This document shows, piece by piece, positions 11,936 to 24,900 of a DNA stretch of 64,000 nt. The notes under the pieces were generated by a model. The model made no database searches. It had not been told where the DNA came from and saw only the letters and a program-made list of their open reading frames with translations. Source of the DNA: Punica granatum (lineage: Eukaryota > Streptophyta > Magnoliopsida > Myrtales > Lythraceae); contig NC_045130.1 of NCBI RefSeq assembly GCF_007655135.1, forward strand, positions 6,882,001-6,946,000, in the 5' to 3' direction. A program made the position numbers and the translations under genes. The stretch's first letter is position 1; every line of letters starts with the position of its first letter.

Positions 11936-12626
11936 TCACAACCATATCAAGTTCAATTTGGTTTTGGCTAGGAGACTTGGTCAAAGACTACTTGGATTGT
12001 TGGACTGGTCAAAGACACCACTTGGATTATCGCTGTTTCGTCGTCAGTTGGTATGATAAGCTGAGACAGAAGCGTAACATTTTGTATTTGATGTGATAGC
12101 ATTCCTACTTGTTTGGATCAAATTTTTGGAACATGGCACCATTCGCAAATTGGAACTTGATCGATAGTACAACCATTCAGATCGATCGATACTAGCTTTA
12201 AACAAATAGAACATATGTTCACCGAAAAAACAAATAGAACATATATACATGATTGTGACCATATACATGTACATATCTTTTCGTCATAGTGAGTACGTAC
12301 ATTTTATCACCATGATTAGGCTCCTATTGGTCATACCATGTTTTCATTCTCCGTTACCGTCCATGTTTTCAAAGCATCCCTTGAACATGCGCAACTTATA
12401 ATGAGGAGTTCCATGCTTAATAACATAGGTTTCAATAGAATTTTGGTACATTATTACTCCCAATTAAAGCTAATATTGTCGTACAGATATAATACTTTGT
12501 TTCCCCCATAATCCATATGTAGCCTTATGAATGTTTTAACTGTCGTATTATACCATCAAAGAAAACAAAGAAAGAGATGGGGAATCCTATGGAGACTTGA
12601 TCTTCGGCAATGGCTCATTAGATCAT

Positions 12627-12789
12627 CCTTAAAAGCGGCCATTCTGTGTAGCTCGACCATCTTCCTAGTAGGAGCATCCTTAAGTTTGGGTCCCTCCACG
12701 AAGCCCCCAGTGCCGGAACTTGTAGACTACATTGAACAGCCCCGAGTAGACCTCGAGAATCTCCCGGGCAATACCGCGGCGGCCCAGGG
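12627..12789 (-). pseudogene. Fragment of the pathogen-related protein gene (exon 3 copy)
   Basis: The plus-strand sequence aligns with 8815-8960 of the intact pathogen-related gene over about 160 bp, sharing runs such as TAGCTCGACCATCT and AGTGCCGGAACTTGTAGACTA. The copy has frame-breaking changes, including an extra C in GAAGCCCCCAGTGCC and a rearranged segment where the intact gene has CTTAAAGGGGCCC. No other exon of the gene was found around it. It is a truncated, non-functional duplicate on the same strand as the parent, about 3.7 kb away. Confidence 0.8.
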
Positions 12790-15700
12790 TAATACGAATA
12801 TTTCTCATGAAAGAGGAATCACCGAATGATAGTAGAACTTAATGATTCTTTCATCCAATCCGGAGGGGAGTCTCAAACTCTTGAGGGTTAATCCAATCCA
12901 TGAAATGTTTTTGCCATGCCGATCACTTCATCTTCATAGCCTCTTGTACTCCGTCTATACGTTGCATATCAAAGAAGGTTTTTCACAGAATGATCGGCAA
13001 AATCTAATCTAACACGAACTTATGTGCATGTATCAACTTTCAGTTAATAGATAATGAATACAAAGTGCCTTAAGTGCTAAAAAAGTCTTGTATGCAATGG
13101 TGGTATAATATAGCAATGCCACAAGCAAATAAGGATTTGTCATCTTGATTTTTAGTATGTAAAAAAAAAAATCTATTTTTGACAAAAATAATTCATTGTT
13201 GGCAAAAAAAATATTTTTTATGTGTCTTGTGGCATAATCTTACGTGATACCACCGTTGCATATAAGACCTTCTCATGCATGCTAGTTGTAATTGTAACCG
13301 AAAAAAAAATAATAAAGAAAATATGCCGTACTAGTCCAAGGAGGCCTCATTATGAATTTTACAAAATTACAGATTCACAACAGTCGAAGAACGAAATTAC
13401 AGAGATCACATCCAAATGAAGCTCATTTATAAGGCAACGAGTTTTTAAATTTCTAAAACATTGGCTATTCTTTTTAGTTAAAAAAGAGAGAGTAAAATTG
13501 GCTAATTTTTTTCGGTGTGTACCATTGTATGAGGAAGCCCATTGCTCTGATTATTTCAGTTCGAGCCAGATCGGCCCACTAAGAGGTAAAATTAGTTAGA
13601 GATCCTTTTTTTTTTTCATTAATCTTCATAAGCAAATTCTCATATGAATTTTTTTTTTACTGCCGGCATCGAAAGAATTGGTCAAACTTCTTTTCTTTGA
13701 TATGCCTACCCAATCCTGGATAATTTTTGGAGTCAAGATTAGGTTACGACATGAATCTTAATCGAATCTAATAGAAAGTCACACAAATGTAGGAGCGCCT
13801 TAATTTGTAGACGAGTCAGTTTAAAAAACGAAGATCTTGTCCAAGCAAAACCAAATCCACACTTAATGGCCATTACTCAACCTGCAGAAAAGATAGAAGG
13901 AGATGGTTGCCCTAAAGGTAAAGCAATTTATGGCAAATTTATATGGTTGTTTTTCCTGAATTCGGGGCATGTCTTCCCTGCTTCTCCATTGGAAATTAGT
14001 CTCACAGTTATTCATGACGTTAATTATTGGCATAATCATGTCGAGCGCAAGTTCGACTGGATCTTCATACTAGTCTGCTACGCAAGGGCTTTTATGTTCA
14101 TATATTTTGATTAATATTTTGTACAATATACTTTTAGAAATTATATAATGAATTGATGGCTTATAGTAAATTCATTCCATTGATCAAGATTCAAGGAACG
14201 TAAATTCATTGGATGAGATTTGGGAAATGTAAAATCGACAGTTAAATAATTATTTGAAATTAATTTATATAAATATCAGTAAAGGACGGGAAGGAGCAAT
14301 CAATCACGAACTGAGGAGTTGCTCGAGAAGCCTACGTACAAACTCCTCATCACATGAACGGATTGCTTCCATGAGAGGAGTTTGAATCAATATGTATAGA
14401 TAGATTGACGGAGCCATCTGAATCTTCGAGCAGGTTAATAATTGCAGGGGGCATGGTAAAAGACTAGTACAGAAATGATCCATTCACCGAGAGTATAAGA
14501 TATACTCAGATTGAAAGTATATTGTCTTTTTTTTAGTCTAGACCCACCTATTCGAAAGCTTAATGAGCTTTAACTAATTTAGTTTTGAATTAGAATGGCC
14601 TACTAAGGGATAAAATTCTTATAACATAGATTTTCTTTAATTATAAGATTCGAACTCACCTTATTTAAGGGGAATATTGGTTGAACCACTTAAATCAATA
14701 TACGTTGGTGGATCGAGAGTATATGAACTCTATAAACCACGAGTAAAAAATTGAATTTTCCTCCGAACCTAAGAGGTCGATTTATCTTCTATATGGTATG
14801 TATAGGTATGGTGAATATGTACATAACTATAATTGATTAGTTGTCAACGATTACTTCTTGTGTACAATTCAAAATTCCATAATGATATATAGCTTTCATT
14901 TATCTTAATGGAGCCCGCAAAACTTCAGAAGCTAATACAGTGGGAAACTTTAATTTAATTTGTAATTAGGTGATAACAAGCGCGTTACATGGAATATTTA
15001 ACGATAAATAATATTTAAAATTAAATACATTATATGAATTCTTATCCAAGAAAAGTAGATTGTGAATTAAAAGTGCTTCACTTAAAAATTAAATGAATTA
15101 GTGGAGAATGACTGTTACTCATGAAGGAGCAAAATTTTGATATCCTAAGAACGGATTTTATATCCTATACTGAAATCACATGATCGAAGATAAATATCTT
15201 AGGAAAATAAAGCATTAGAAATTATACAATTTGAAGTTGAAAAATAATTTTTATGTCGGAAAAGAAGAAATATACGTGCGAAGTATAAGAAAACGTAAAA
15301 TCTTAAATAATTATTTTTAAAAGGCAAATAAGTGGAAAAGATAGTTATCTAAGATACTTACTCGAATAAAATAATTATATTTCTTACGATAATGAAAACG
15401 ATTATATATTGCATTATAATTATTTTTTCTATAAATATTCTATTTAGCTCAATTTTCAACCATTCGCACAATCGGGATAGCCACCTAACAAAAACTACAT
15501 GCCACATGGCAATCACAACTATTCCACCGAATAATAAACTCTTCAAACTAATGCATGAGCAGTGCCAATGATTGTATGAATAGATTTAATGAAGCAAATG
15601 AAAACCTAATGAATGTGAAAAAAAAAATACTGAATGTGAAAAAAAAGTTACTGAACATGAAAAAAGAGTTATCCTACGCCTTCAGAAATTATTCATCAAC

Positions 15701-16072
15701 AAATATGTTATAAGCCTCATAGAAAACGAAGAGTTTTGCTTCTTTGTGCAAAACGGCAAAATATATATACATAATTATTCTCTTAAGAATTAATTAAAAA
15801 TTCCCTATCTATAAAATATTGCACCCTAATTATACTTACGTAACATTACAATATAAATCATTGCAGATTCCAAATGCGCTTGTTAGACTATAATTCTACT
15901 AATATGCCCTATCGAGGAATACATTCCGATGTATATTCTACTTCCTCTAATTTAACCAATATGTTCAAGTTGAGAATATATTCCATTTTGTATTCTAATT
16001 TGCCTAATTATATTTCTTAATAAATATATAAACGTTTTCTTTAATATAAATTATGACGTGATATCGCGAGAG
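12790..16072. other. Gene-free AT-rich region with dispersed repeat fragments
   Basis: No coding exon was recognised. Around 13545-13625 and 14545-14705 are two related repeat copies containing a CCTACTAAGRGRTAAAATT-type core; the second also has a GATTCGAACTC box. A third copy is near 26310-26440. Short A- and T-runs are frequent. The longest open frames (for example 13866-14114) show no family resemblance or splice context. Confidence 0.5.
14545..14705. repeat. Dispersed repeat, possibly a SINE relic (three copies in window)
   Basis: The core GGCCTACTAAGGGATAAAATT, then ~50 bp later AAGATTCGAACTC, is shared with a partial copy at about 13545-13625 (CGGCCCACTAAGAGGTAAAATT) and one at about 26310-26440 (ATCTACTAAGAGGTAAAACT followed by AAGATTCGGACTCGAGACC). 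The TTCGAACTC word resembles a tRNA-type Pol III B box, so an old SINE is plausible. Ends and duplications are not clear. Confidence 0.45.
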
Positions 16073-16109
16073 AGCTCCGTTTAGATTTTTGATTATGTGA
16101 TGGTGTGAG

Positions 16110-16296
16110 ATGTTTGGTTTCGCAGTTAAAATCACAAAAAATTTTAACTTTAACTTTAACTCAACACACTACATAATAAAAATATACATTTTCCAAGTAA
16201 AAAATTTTAATTTTAACTTTAACTCAACACACTAGACAATCATTTGTCATTTTCCACAATCAAAATCAAAGTTACTTTAATTCTGAAACCAAATGC
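16110..16296. mobile_element. MITE with TTTGGTTTC terminal inverted repeats
   Basis: The left end TTTGGTTTCGCAGTTAAA and the right end TTTAATTCTGAAACCAAA are inverted repeats around an AT-rich, non-coding core of ~150 bp. The core itself contains a tandem duplication of about 60 bp (TTTAACTTTAACTCAACACAC occurs twice). Size and structure fit a non-autonomous DNA transposon of the hAT-like MITE kind; no clear target-site duplication was found. It sits about 150 bp upstream of a TATA box. Confidence 0.6.
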
Positions 16297-16443
16297 GCCA
16301 ATATATTTCTTTTCCTACGAGACATCGAAATGTGACATCTACGCCTTTTCTCGGGATTTTTTTTATTAGAAGTAAATTGCCCTTCCTAGATGCCAGTTGA
16401 AATCGGACAACTATAGATGTGCATAAACATGTCCCCATTGGAC

Positions 16444-16451
16444 ATATAAAT
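16444..16451 (+). promoter_or_regulatory. TATA box of the putative microprotein gene
   Basis: TATAAATA lies about 105 bp upstream of the ATG at 16556. The intervening leader is CT-rich and contains no ATG, as expected for a plant 5' UTR. This arrangement supports the small spliced gene that follows. Identified by motif and spacing only. Confidence 0.5.
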
Positions 16452-16555
16452 AAACCAAGGCCTACTCTCGTTTCAATCTCATTGCCCTTTTCTCTCACAA
16501 AATTTGTTTACCCTCTTGGTCTCATTACCTTTCTCCAAATTGTATTTACATTACT

Positions 16556-17028
16556 ATGGAAAGCCGACAGGTTCCTATCAGCAAGGCCGAAGGGGAATCC
16601 TCGGTTGTCTCCGATAATAAGCAGAGGTGGGACTTGGCAAGGGTACATAAATTCCACATATAACTCACTTTCCCCCTTCGTGATTTTGTTATCGATTGCT
16701 TCTCTAAGATGTCGTAAGGAGATTATTACCAATTTATCTAGTGATCGACGGGCTTCATGCACGAGACAAATTACTATACGTGTTCTGATGACTTCCTTGT
16801 CGTGTTCTTGTTCGCAGGCTCATGCGGCCATGCAATCTTATAGTCTAAGGACTCGTATAAATGCGGTGAGTACAGTTAAGATCACAAGAGTGTCTTATTT
16901 CTGGGTTTTCCTATTCTATAGAGAAAGAAAAATAGGAAAGCGAAAGACGAGCTTCGATTCGCATTTATTTTCTTTGATCGAAACATGAAAACTGGTTCTA
17001 TTTGCAGGAAACCGATATAGAGAACTAA
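16556..17028 (+). CDS. Putative 51-residue hydrophilic microprotein, three exons
   Basis: I do not recognise a family. Exons 16556-16642, 16818-16865 and 17008-17028 join with both introns in phase 0 and GT-AG: AGG|GTACAT, TTCGCAG|GCT, GCG|GTGAGT and TTTGCAG|GAA. The result is a 51-residue protein starting MESRQVPISKAEGESS, with a middle segment RWDLARAHAAMQSYSLRTR that could form a basic amphipathic helix, and ending ETDIEN. No signal peptide or membrane segment. A TATA box and an ATG-free CT-rich leader precede it. All parts are seen directly, but splicing and expression are inferred. An overlapping unspliced frame of ~189 codons starting with a non-ATG codon near 16419 is the alternative reading; I find the spliced one more gene-like. 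Confidence 0.45.
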
Positions 17029-17809
17029 GAATTGTGTGAAATAATGCAAGGAAAAATGCGAGGGACGAGGGAGAGTCGAGCACCAGAGCTGCTGAACGTT
17101 CTCTGCCGAAGCAAACTTCATCTCTCCCTTGAATGATTTTCCTTTTTATTCTTTTTTCTTTAATGGGAAACCAAAAAAAAAAAAGAATTCTTATTTTACC
17201 TTAAACTAGAAATTCACCTTAAAATTTGTTCCAAAGAAGACAAATTCTGTTGCTTATTGGAATTTAATTTCAGTGCAAATTTAATTTTTGGTCTATAATT
17301 ATTAATTGCCCTGCCTCTTTTTGCTTAATTTCATCAGTCAAAAATAAAATCTTGACCATGAAAATATTTATTATTGTTATTTACTTTTATATTTGCAGGT
17401 GCTATTAATTAGCTAACGCATCAAGACAGACAAACATTGTGAGAAAACATTCAATTAATGTTCATAATGATGTCACACGTCATCAACCAAGGCTTACAAA
17501 GCAAGAGATCCAAAATTAAACACCGAAGCTGAAAAATCAAAATGAAGAATTCCGATAAAGTAAGAAAGAAAAGGGGCCAATGTTTTTAGGCTAGTTTGAT
17601 CTTGCGCTAACACTAACCGCAGTAATCGACGATTAGTATTCCTATACTAGCAGCGCTTCTTTGGGGCTTGTGAATAGGTATGTTAACTGGTTGGTTGATT
17701 CATTCAAATTGTCTATTTATCGGTACCTAGTGAGAACATAGTCCATTCAACTTCTCGATCTTGCCATGCGAGGAGACCTTGTCACCGGTGGTGCAGGATA
17801 AGGAGCTTG
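17029..17809. other. Intergenic spacer between microprotein gene and SWEET 3' end
   Basis: AT-rich and without recognisable coding sequence. It should hold the 3' UTRs of both flanking genes, which are convergent. Confidence 0.4.
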
Positions 17810-19559
17810 CTAGACTGGGATCTTGTCGAACTGGTTCGAGTTCGGCTTCTTGATTGCTTTGTGGTCCTTCTCATCCATCTCCAACGAGCTGTTCCTATCA
17901 CCATCGGAGGCCTTCCTGGGCTCGCCCTTGTTTTTGCGGTAGATGGCATACAGAATCAGCTGCACTGTCCCAAGCCCACTCCCGAACCCATTGGGCACCT
18001 GCAAATTGGCAAGCCCAACCCATGAAAAATCACCGTAAGCAATGAAAAAATCGAATGTCCCAATGCATCAAGAATGTGACCCGAGCCAAACCAATTGGCT
18101 CGGTCGGAGGGCTCTCCCCTAACACTGATCGATTTAGCTTGACCTCAAGTAACTGAAAACCACGCAGGATTATTGTGGAAGATACATGTATGAGTGGGCC
18201 TAGTTCGGCTCGAGTTTGGTTTTCAGCTAATACTAGAATAATTTCTTAAGAATCGAACCTCAATGATGCAGTTTTATAAATACTAAGAAGTGCATCAGAA
18301 TAATGAGATAAATGTTCGCAACATGTACTTACAGCAACAAAAGGATCACGACCGAGCAGACCGTAGATGAACCACGAAGTGCCGCACAAGAACACGAACA
18401 ATGATAGGAAGAAGGGCATGAACTCCACGCTCTTTGTTCTAATTACCAATCTCTGCATAAAAATGTTAATCCGACTTGAGTTTGACAGTAAAATCAGAAT
18501 TTACCCTGGAAAATTCATGTAAAATGTTAAATAGTGCCAAAAGATAATGGTCGGTCGAGAAAAGGGGCATCTTTCTTATTACCATGATCGAAAGAGGCGA
18601 CGCGTACATGATGATTGAGAATATGGTGGCGGCAAAGCCGCAGAAGAGCTTCCTCTTGTTGCCGTGGAGGGCAAAGAGGGAGATAAAGGCCACGGCCGAG
18701 AAAACTGCGATAACGAACGTGAGGAGCCCGAGAATCTTCGCCTTCTCCCTCTTGGGAGCGAATATCAGGAAGACCAGCACGTAGATGGACTCGATCGCCG
18801 CACCGGTCCCATTGATGGTTGACACCAAGAGGTTGTTCGGCGACACAAAAGGAAGCCCGTACCTGCACACACCAACCGAACGAGTTGCGGGAAGCACCAG
18901 CCCATCAATAAACACAAAAGCACATATACGATCTTGGTTTTCTACATTTTTCTGCCGCGATCCCAATACTTATACCTGGTTTAAGATTTGAAACTTTAAT
19001 GACTTACCAAGCCGAGAGGAGGCAGTTGAGCAGAGTCATGACGTAGGGAATGCCGGAGAAATCCTCAGTGGACCGCCTACTTAATATCCTCTTGAATGTG
19101 ATCCTTTCCAATTCAAAAACCGCAAAACATTCAGCAGAAATCATTAACCTTAAAATGAAAATAAAAATGGTAACTTTTGCATTATACGAACGAACTGTAT
19201 TATGCTAGGAATCCGACGACGCCGGAGCACAAAACGAGTTTTCTTAGAGGAAAAGATTTTCGGTTTCTGGTCATGAAAGAGAGATTCTAGCCCGCCAACA
19301 CTACGGGAGTCTCGGTTGGTTTTGGTTAAAGAAACCCATCAAGAACTGATCTTTATACGTCAACCTCGACTGAGAGAGAAAGAGAACTTACGTTGGAGCC
19401 AGGAAGAGAAACAGGGCAGTTGCATTTCCTGCATAAATGATTCAGAAAACAGAGCAGTCAGATTTCTTGAACTGTAAGGGCAGAAGCGATGGGAACAAGA
19501 AGAAGGAAAGACGTTGCCAATCCACCGAAAATGCCGAAGAAGAAATGCAGGACGTCCAT
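17810..19559 (-). CDS. SWEET1: Bidirectional sugar transporter SWEET (SWEET1-like)
   Basis: Six minus-strand exons, 19526-19559, 19392-19428, 19008-19103, 18583-18862, 18333-18452 and 17810-17998, encode 251 residues, the normal SWEET length with its usual six-exon structure. Two MtN3/saliva repeats are visible, giving seven membrane helices. Conserved landmarks are [77 protein letters not shown] and [22 protein letters not shown]. SWEETs are uniporters that let glucose or sucrose cross the plasma membrane or tonoplast down its gradient. The sequence best fits clade I (SWEET1-like, hexose type); this assignment is from memory of family patterns. The first exon codes for only eleven full codons. 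The hydrophilic C-terminal tail is rich in Lys, Asp and Asn, as usual. The start is the first [12 protein letters not shown]. Confidence 0.93.
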
Positions 19560-21591
19560 GGCTGCTCCTTCTTCTTCTTCTTCTTGGAATGGAAGAGATG
19601 GGTGAGGGTAGAGTGAAGAGGGGGATATTAAGCGGTGCAGTGCAGCAACCAGACGGGGTTTATATAGAACAGGCGAAGCAGAGCATGTACGATCAAAGAA
19701 AGCTATAAAACAATTTTGCCTCTTCTATTTCTCTCTCTCTCTAGAAATTAAAAAAATTAAAAAAATTGAGGAAATTTAATAATAAAAAAATTGAAGCTTG
19801 AATGGATTTTTATTTTTATTTTTTTATTTTTTTTTATTTTTATGGACCTTATATCCTCTCTCTTTCTCTGTCTCTAGGCTGTGTTCTATGTCTGTGTGGG
19901 ATGGTCTGATAGGATGGGTTCAGTGGCGGGGAATTGGCAGGGAGCATGGCACTTGCACTGCTGGTTACCCTGCAGCAATGGCGCGTCCTCCAAAAAATAT
20001 AAAATCGAGCAAGCATAACATATGATATCATCCACCTCTTGGAATCCAATTTCTGATAGGAGAAATACCACGCTTTATGTTTCTATAGCTTTGTCGTCTG
20101 TGTGAACAGATTCTTGGACGATCTCGTTTCGTCATATAATGTGAGAAAGCAACCGACTGAAATGTGCAACAACCGGGAAATGAGCGTTAACCGACTGAGG
20201 AATATATATTGCCATAATTATCTATAACTAACTGCAGCAATTTAATTCACCACGTCATTTCGAGATAGGACCAACGGAAAGTCAGAACAAGGTAGCTCTT
20301 ATTATCCGGCGAGGCTATTGAATAAAGATCATCGGTGACATTTATGCAGTCCGAGACGAGAGAGCGGGAGGAAGAGAGGAGATTAATTAATTAATTAATT
20401 GAGGTTCTTGTAAAGTAGTTTCAAATAAGGTTATGGTATTGATCAAGTTCACGCATTATGTACTTTGACTGAGGTAGTTAAGGTGTAAGAAGAGATCGAG
20501 GGACAGTGTGTCTCGGCTCCTGTTCTGGAAGATAAACACTAAACGAGAACTATGCACTCGATCAGTTCATATACTAATTATTTTTCCCCCCGCAGTTAGT
20601 TGATTGTTCGAGTTCGACCAGGTGCGTTTTGTCCTCCGTAAAACTAACTTATCTATCTATTATAGGTAATTAAAATGGTTTCATGCGGGTTCTTACCACG
20701 AGAGGCCTCCATTCTTTTGGCAAAATCTGACACGTAAGATTTGCGGTAATTCTACGGGATTTTGGTCGACCGTCCTTTCATTTTCTTGAACTAATGCGTA
20801 CGATATATAAACATAAATAAATATGAGAATGTTTAATGCATGTACGTACCCTTTATCATGATTGAGAAATATATTTACAAAAAGTTAATTACTATTGAAA
20901 AAAAAAAAGAAAGAATGCTCGAGCTTGGATTGGTTAAATTATGTTACAGTCTCTTGCCATGATTAATAAACTTTGAATACATGGAGAAGACTTTGAGTGA
21001 TCTTCCACCGTTTCCTCGCTATGATTAATAAATTAATCCTTATCTAGAAAATGAAATCAAAGCAAATTTCTGGCATCTTAGCTTATTGCATATTGACAAA
21101 ATATCGATCAGTCATACATACCGAGAAGTACATTATATCTTCATACATTATTTTAGCTTCTGATATTTAATCAAAATTAATAAGATTTCGAACATTTCAA
21201 CTCTTTCCCAAAAAAAAATAAAAAAAAAAAAAAATAAAAAGTCCCAAAACTGCCAAATCAACCGTATAATATCATTCATATAACGGGGATCCGGAAGGTA
21301 ACGTTTGATCAGTTACAGCCATGGCCTAAGCTTGGGGTCACGAGAAACACACACCCCTTTTCCACAGTCTATCTTACGTATATAATATAACAAAACAACC
21401 TGAAAATACTTACATTTACAAGAAGACAAAAAATGAATAAATGAAAAAATAAAATAAAGAGAGGTAAGTAGTAAATCAGTCAACTTGCAAAGCAGAACAA
21501 GAGGAATTCATATATGTGTGTATCATTTCTATTCTGAAAAAGAAAGCCCATTTTCGTGTTTTAGCTAAAAGATATTTGTGAGATCTCCTAT

Positions 21592-21943
21592 GGTTATGGA
21601 GTGGAATTTAACACCACTTTACAATTCCATCAATTCAACAATATAATCATTAATTTTTTTTTATCTTTTTCTTTAATATAATAATAACTGCTTTAACATA
21701 CTTTTTCGTAACATTATTATTACTAATTTTTTATTATTGAATTCTCCCGACTATTCATTATTTTTCCTTCAATTCAACAAAACAATCATTACCTTTTTAT
21801 TTTTTTCATCAATTTAATAATAAATTTTCATACATGTTTTTTCTTAATCATCATTACAACCCCACTTAAATTTATATATAAATATTTGGAATAAAGTGGA
21901 GTTTAGCTCCACTTCATTACCAAACGCCATATTAGCAATCCAA
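21592..21943. mobile_element. MITE-like element with ~30-bp inverted ends
   Basis: The left end GGTTATGGAGTGGAATTTAA and the reverse complement of the right end, GGTAATGAAGTGGAGCTAAA, match closely, and the match continues into CACTTTA on both sides. The ~300-bp interior is very AT-rich, non-coding and itself repetitive (TTCAATTCAACAA-type words recur). This is the profile of a non-autonomous DNA transposon. No clear target-site duplication could be assigned. Confidence 0.55.
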
Positions 21944-24900
21944 ATGACATTTTCGTTTACATCCAAAAAGAAAAGAAGAGAGAGAGAGAGAGTCCGTTAA
22001 GAATCAACGATAAGAGACTAACCTATATAAGAAAAATGTAAAAAGAATTATAGATTTATAAAATAATTAGGGTGTTAGTTTGAGTTTTTGAGTTGAAAGC
22101 CCAGTGGCTTAGAAAGAATTACACTTTCGTGTGAGTTTTTGCTTGTCTTAGTTTCAAGATAGTCAAACTGTGCATCTCATATTAGTTAGGCCCAAGTATA
22201 AAACTTACGGTCAGTTCAGTCCAAGTACAGAGAGAATGTTTGCCTCATAGTCAATCATCCCTCCTCCTCTCGCATGAATGTGGTAAAAGAAGCCTATCTC
22301 ATAGTTATAAAATTCCAGCACGAATTTGGAAGCCAAAGCAAAATGTTACCATGTGAACATATTAGCTCAAACTTTTACATTAAAGATGAGCTCAATAACT
22401 TATAATCAAGTAAAAATTTTACAATGTCTTTTATCTTTTGGTAAAAAAAGTGTCTTCGGTTCCCTTTTTTTTAACCAAATAATGTGTAGGACACCCCCCC
22501 AAAAAAAAAGAAAAAGCAACGGGTCATTTCCCCTATTAGCAACATAAATTACATTGTATATCCCAAATAGTTCATTGGCGCTATATTTATAAAAATAAAA
22601 ATGTAAAAGCATATCATGTAGGCTTTTCAACATGTAAATATGTAGTAATTACATTAAACTAGATGGAACGTTGGAGTAATTATAAGATCAATATTAACTG
22701 AGTTGTTAATCTTCTCTCTGTTTTTTTTTTCGAATATGGAAGATGAGGAATGTAATTATAACTAATCTTTTAGCGTTTGATTTAGATAAAAAAATCGCTT
22801 ATATAAACTAAAATTTCCAAAATATGATACTATTTTTGCTCGAAATCTGAAGACACGATTTTTTTCATAGAATCATTTCCCTCAGAATTTATGCATTGCA
22901 CGCCAAATTTTTCTATTCAATTCCCGCCAAAAGAAGGTTATGGCCTCATGCTGGAACTAGGAAGAGGAAGAGGTGGGTTCGATCAAATCCGTTAACATTA
23001 ATATATGCTACAAAAATCATTTCTTACTTTAATTATTTTATTTTTTTCAGACTAGCCTTATCATTTTTTGGATTTTTTTAATTAAAATATTCGTTTGCAT
23101 CCCTGAAAATGTCCCGACGCTCGTCAATTTTCTGGTCTTATCACTATGTTATATGATCATCGAGGAAAAAAACAACAGTTTTAATCGGGAATTCTAAACT
23201 CGCGAGTATTCGATAGAAAGGGATCATGAGCGATTACTATTTGAAGAAGAGCAAATACGATAATTAAAGTCTAAAATTGTAAAGGAAATAGAGTAAATAA
23301 ATAAAAAAACTAATCCGAAAATACTAATAAAGAGATTAACTGTTTATTTGGATTACGGGTTATTGAATAGTTATAATTATTTGTTTTCAACTACGTACAT
23401 TATGACCCCATTAAATAAGTGACTTCAACAACCATGCCTCTCTACTTATTTCCCTTTGTCATCTTTCTAAAACAAACTTCTTCCTTTGCTTTCTTAGGAT
23501 GATCGGGGACCTTGCAAATGGTGGCCTACCTACATCTGTTGTAGCCTTAGGAGTATGCAACCATAGTTCGCACGAGGGCAGTCGAGGTTCCTTTCCCAAG
23601 CTCCACGTTAAATTCTTGTCTCGACCTCTCATTTAGTCTTAATAAATCCGAATCACTTTCTGGACTTACTCAGCGTGATTGCGAAGTGGTACTCTGTTCA
23701 GAGTTCATTGGACCAATGAACTCGGGGACGGTACCCGGTGTACCTAGTGGGCCCGGGTCCGTTGAGCTTTGAGATATCCGCGACACATATCCTTGACCAA
23801 TAAGGAAGGACCTTTTTCCGTGTTCCGATTCCCACATAAGGATATGTATAGCAGAGTTTCTATCGGAAAATGAACTTAACGGGCTGCTGCGGAACTGGAA
23901 GTGACTGAGATATTGGATCATGTGTGGCCCCACAGGGCATAAATGCGCGTCCCGATCGACGACTAGATTGAACAAGCAGCTGGTCATGTAATAAAGGAGG
24001 CGTTGTTTGATGGCTGACTTTGCAGGGAATTGGACTCTTAAGCACACTAAATACGAAATCACTGGTCGGGAGTGCACCAGAGAGCGTCGCCCTGGTCTGG
24101 CCGCAAAGAGGAGATAGAACCTGCATTCATTGTCCCTGGACTCGACAGGGACATGAGAGTTAATAACATGTATGTCTTTCGCAACTGCATCGCGATATGA
24201 CTTATCAGGGCACAATGCATACGCAACACTTCGCCTGGAACGTGAAGTTTCATTTTCGCGGTCGGATTCAGTGCTATAATGTGCTGCTACATGAAAGACT
24301 GAATTCGTTGCCCTTTATCCCTTGTTCTTGGATTTTGAATCGAGGGTTCGTTGTCAGCATACATTCTGTTTGTGTACAAGTGAAACATGCGGTTCGTATT
24401 ACATATACGCAAACCTATTGCAGCCTGAGGATAGGAAGAAGACAGTTTTATGAACCTTAAGGGGTCACTTCGCTTTCATGTAATTACTAGGCACCGTTTG
24501 GATTCCCTGTTCTATGGGCAATTCGAAATCAATAATTGGAAGGCATCGAAGAATTCATGTCCATGAATTCCCTCTATTCACTATTGGTCGATTCCAGTGA
24601 AAATGTTGCTGAAGCCATATAGCCAAACCCAAAACTGAGCTATCAATAAATGGCATCGACCTCGTGAAAGCCTATCAACTTCCCGAGCTACACTAGATAT
24701 ATATATGTACTGTAGGCCATGCTGGAAACCAGAAAAAACCTTTTGGCCTATAGCTTCGTTTTGAACTTGGCTTAACACGTCTCGATTGCAGATCTCCAAC
24801 TTTACGGCCGCCATAAATTATTACAATGGATATTCCCATTTACATTAGCCTCTTCTGATCTGGAAAATCAATAATTGGCAATGGCCCCCGTCTCCAGAAA

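Noticed and set aside
16419..16988. Long unspliced open frame of ~189 codons
   Set aside because: It starts with a non-ATG codon, has no family resemblance, and overlaps a better spliced model with TATA box and in-phase introns.
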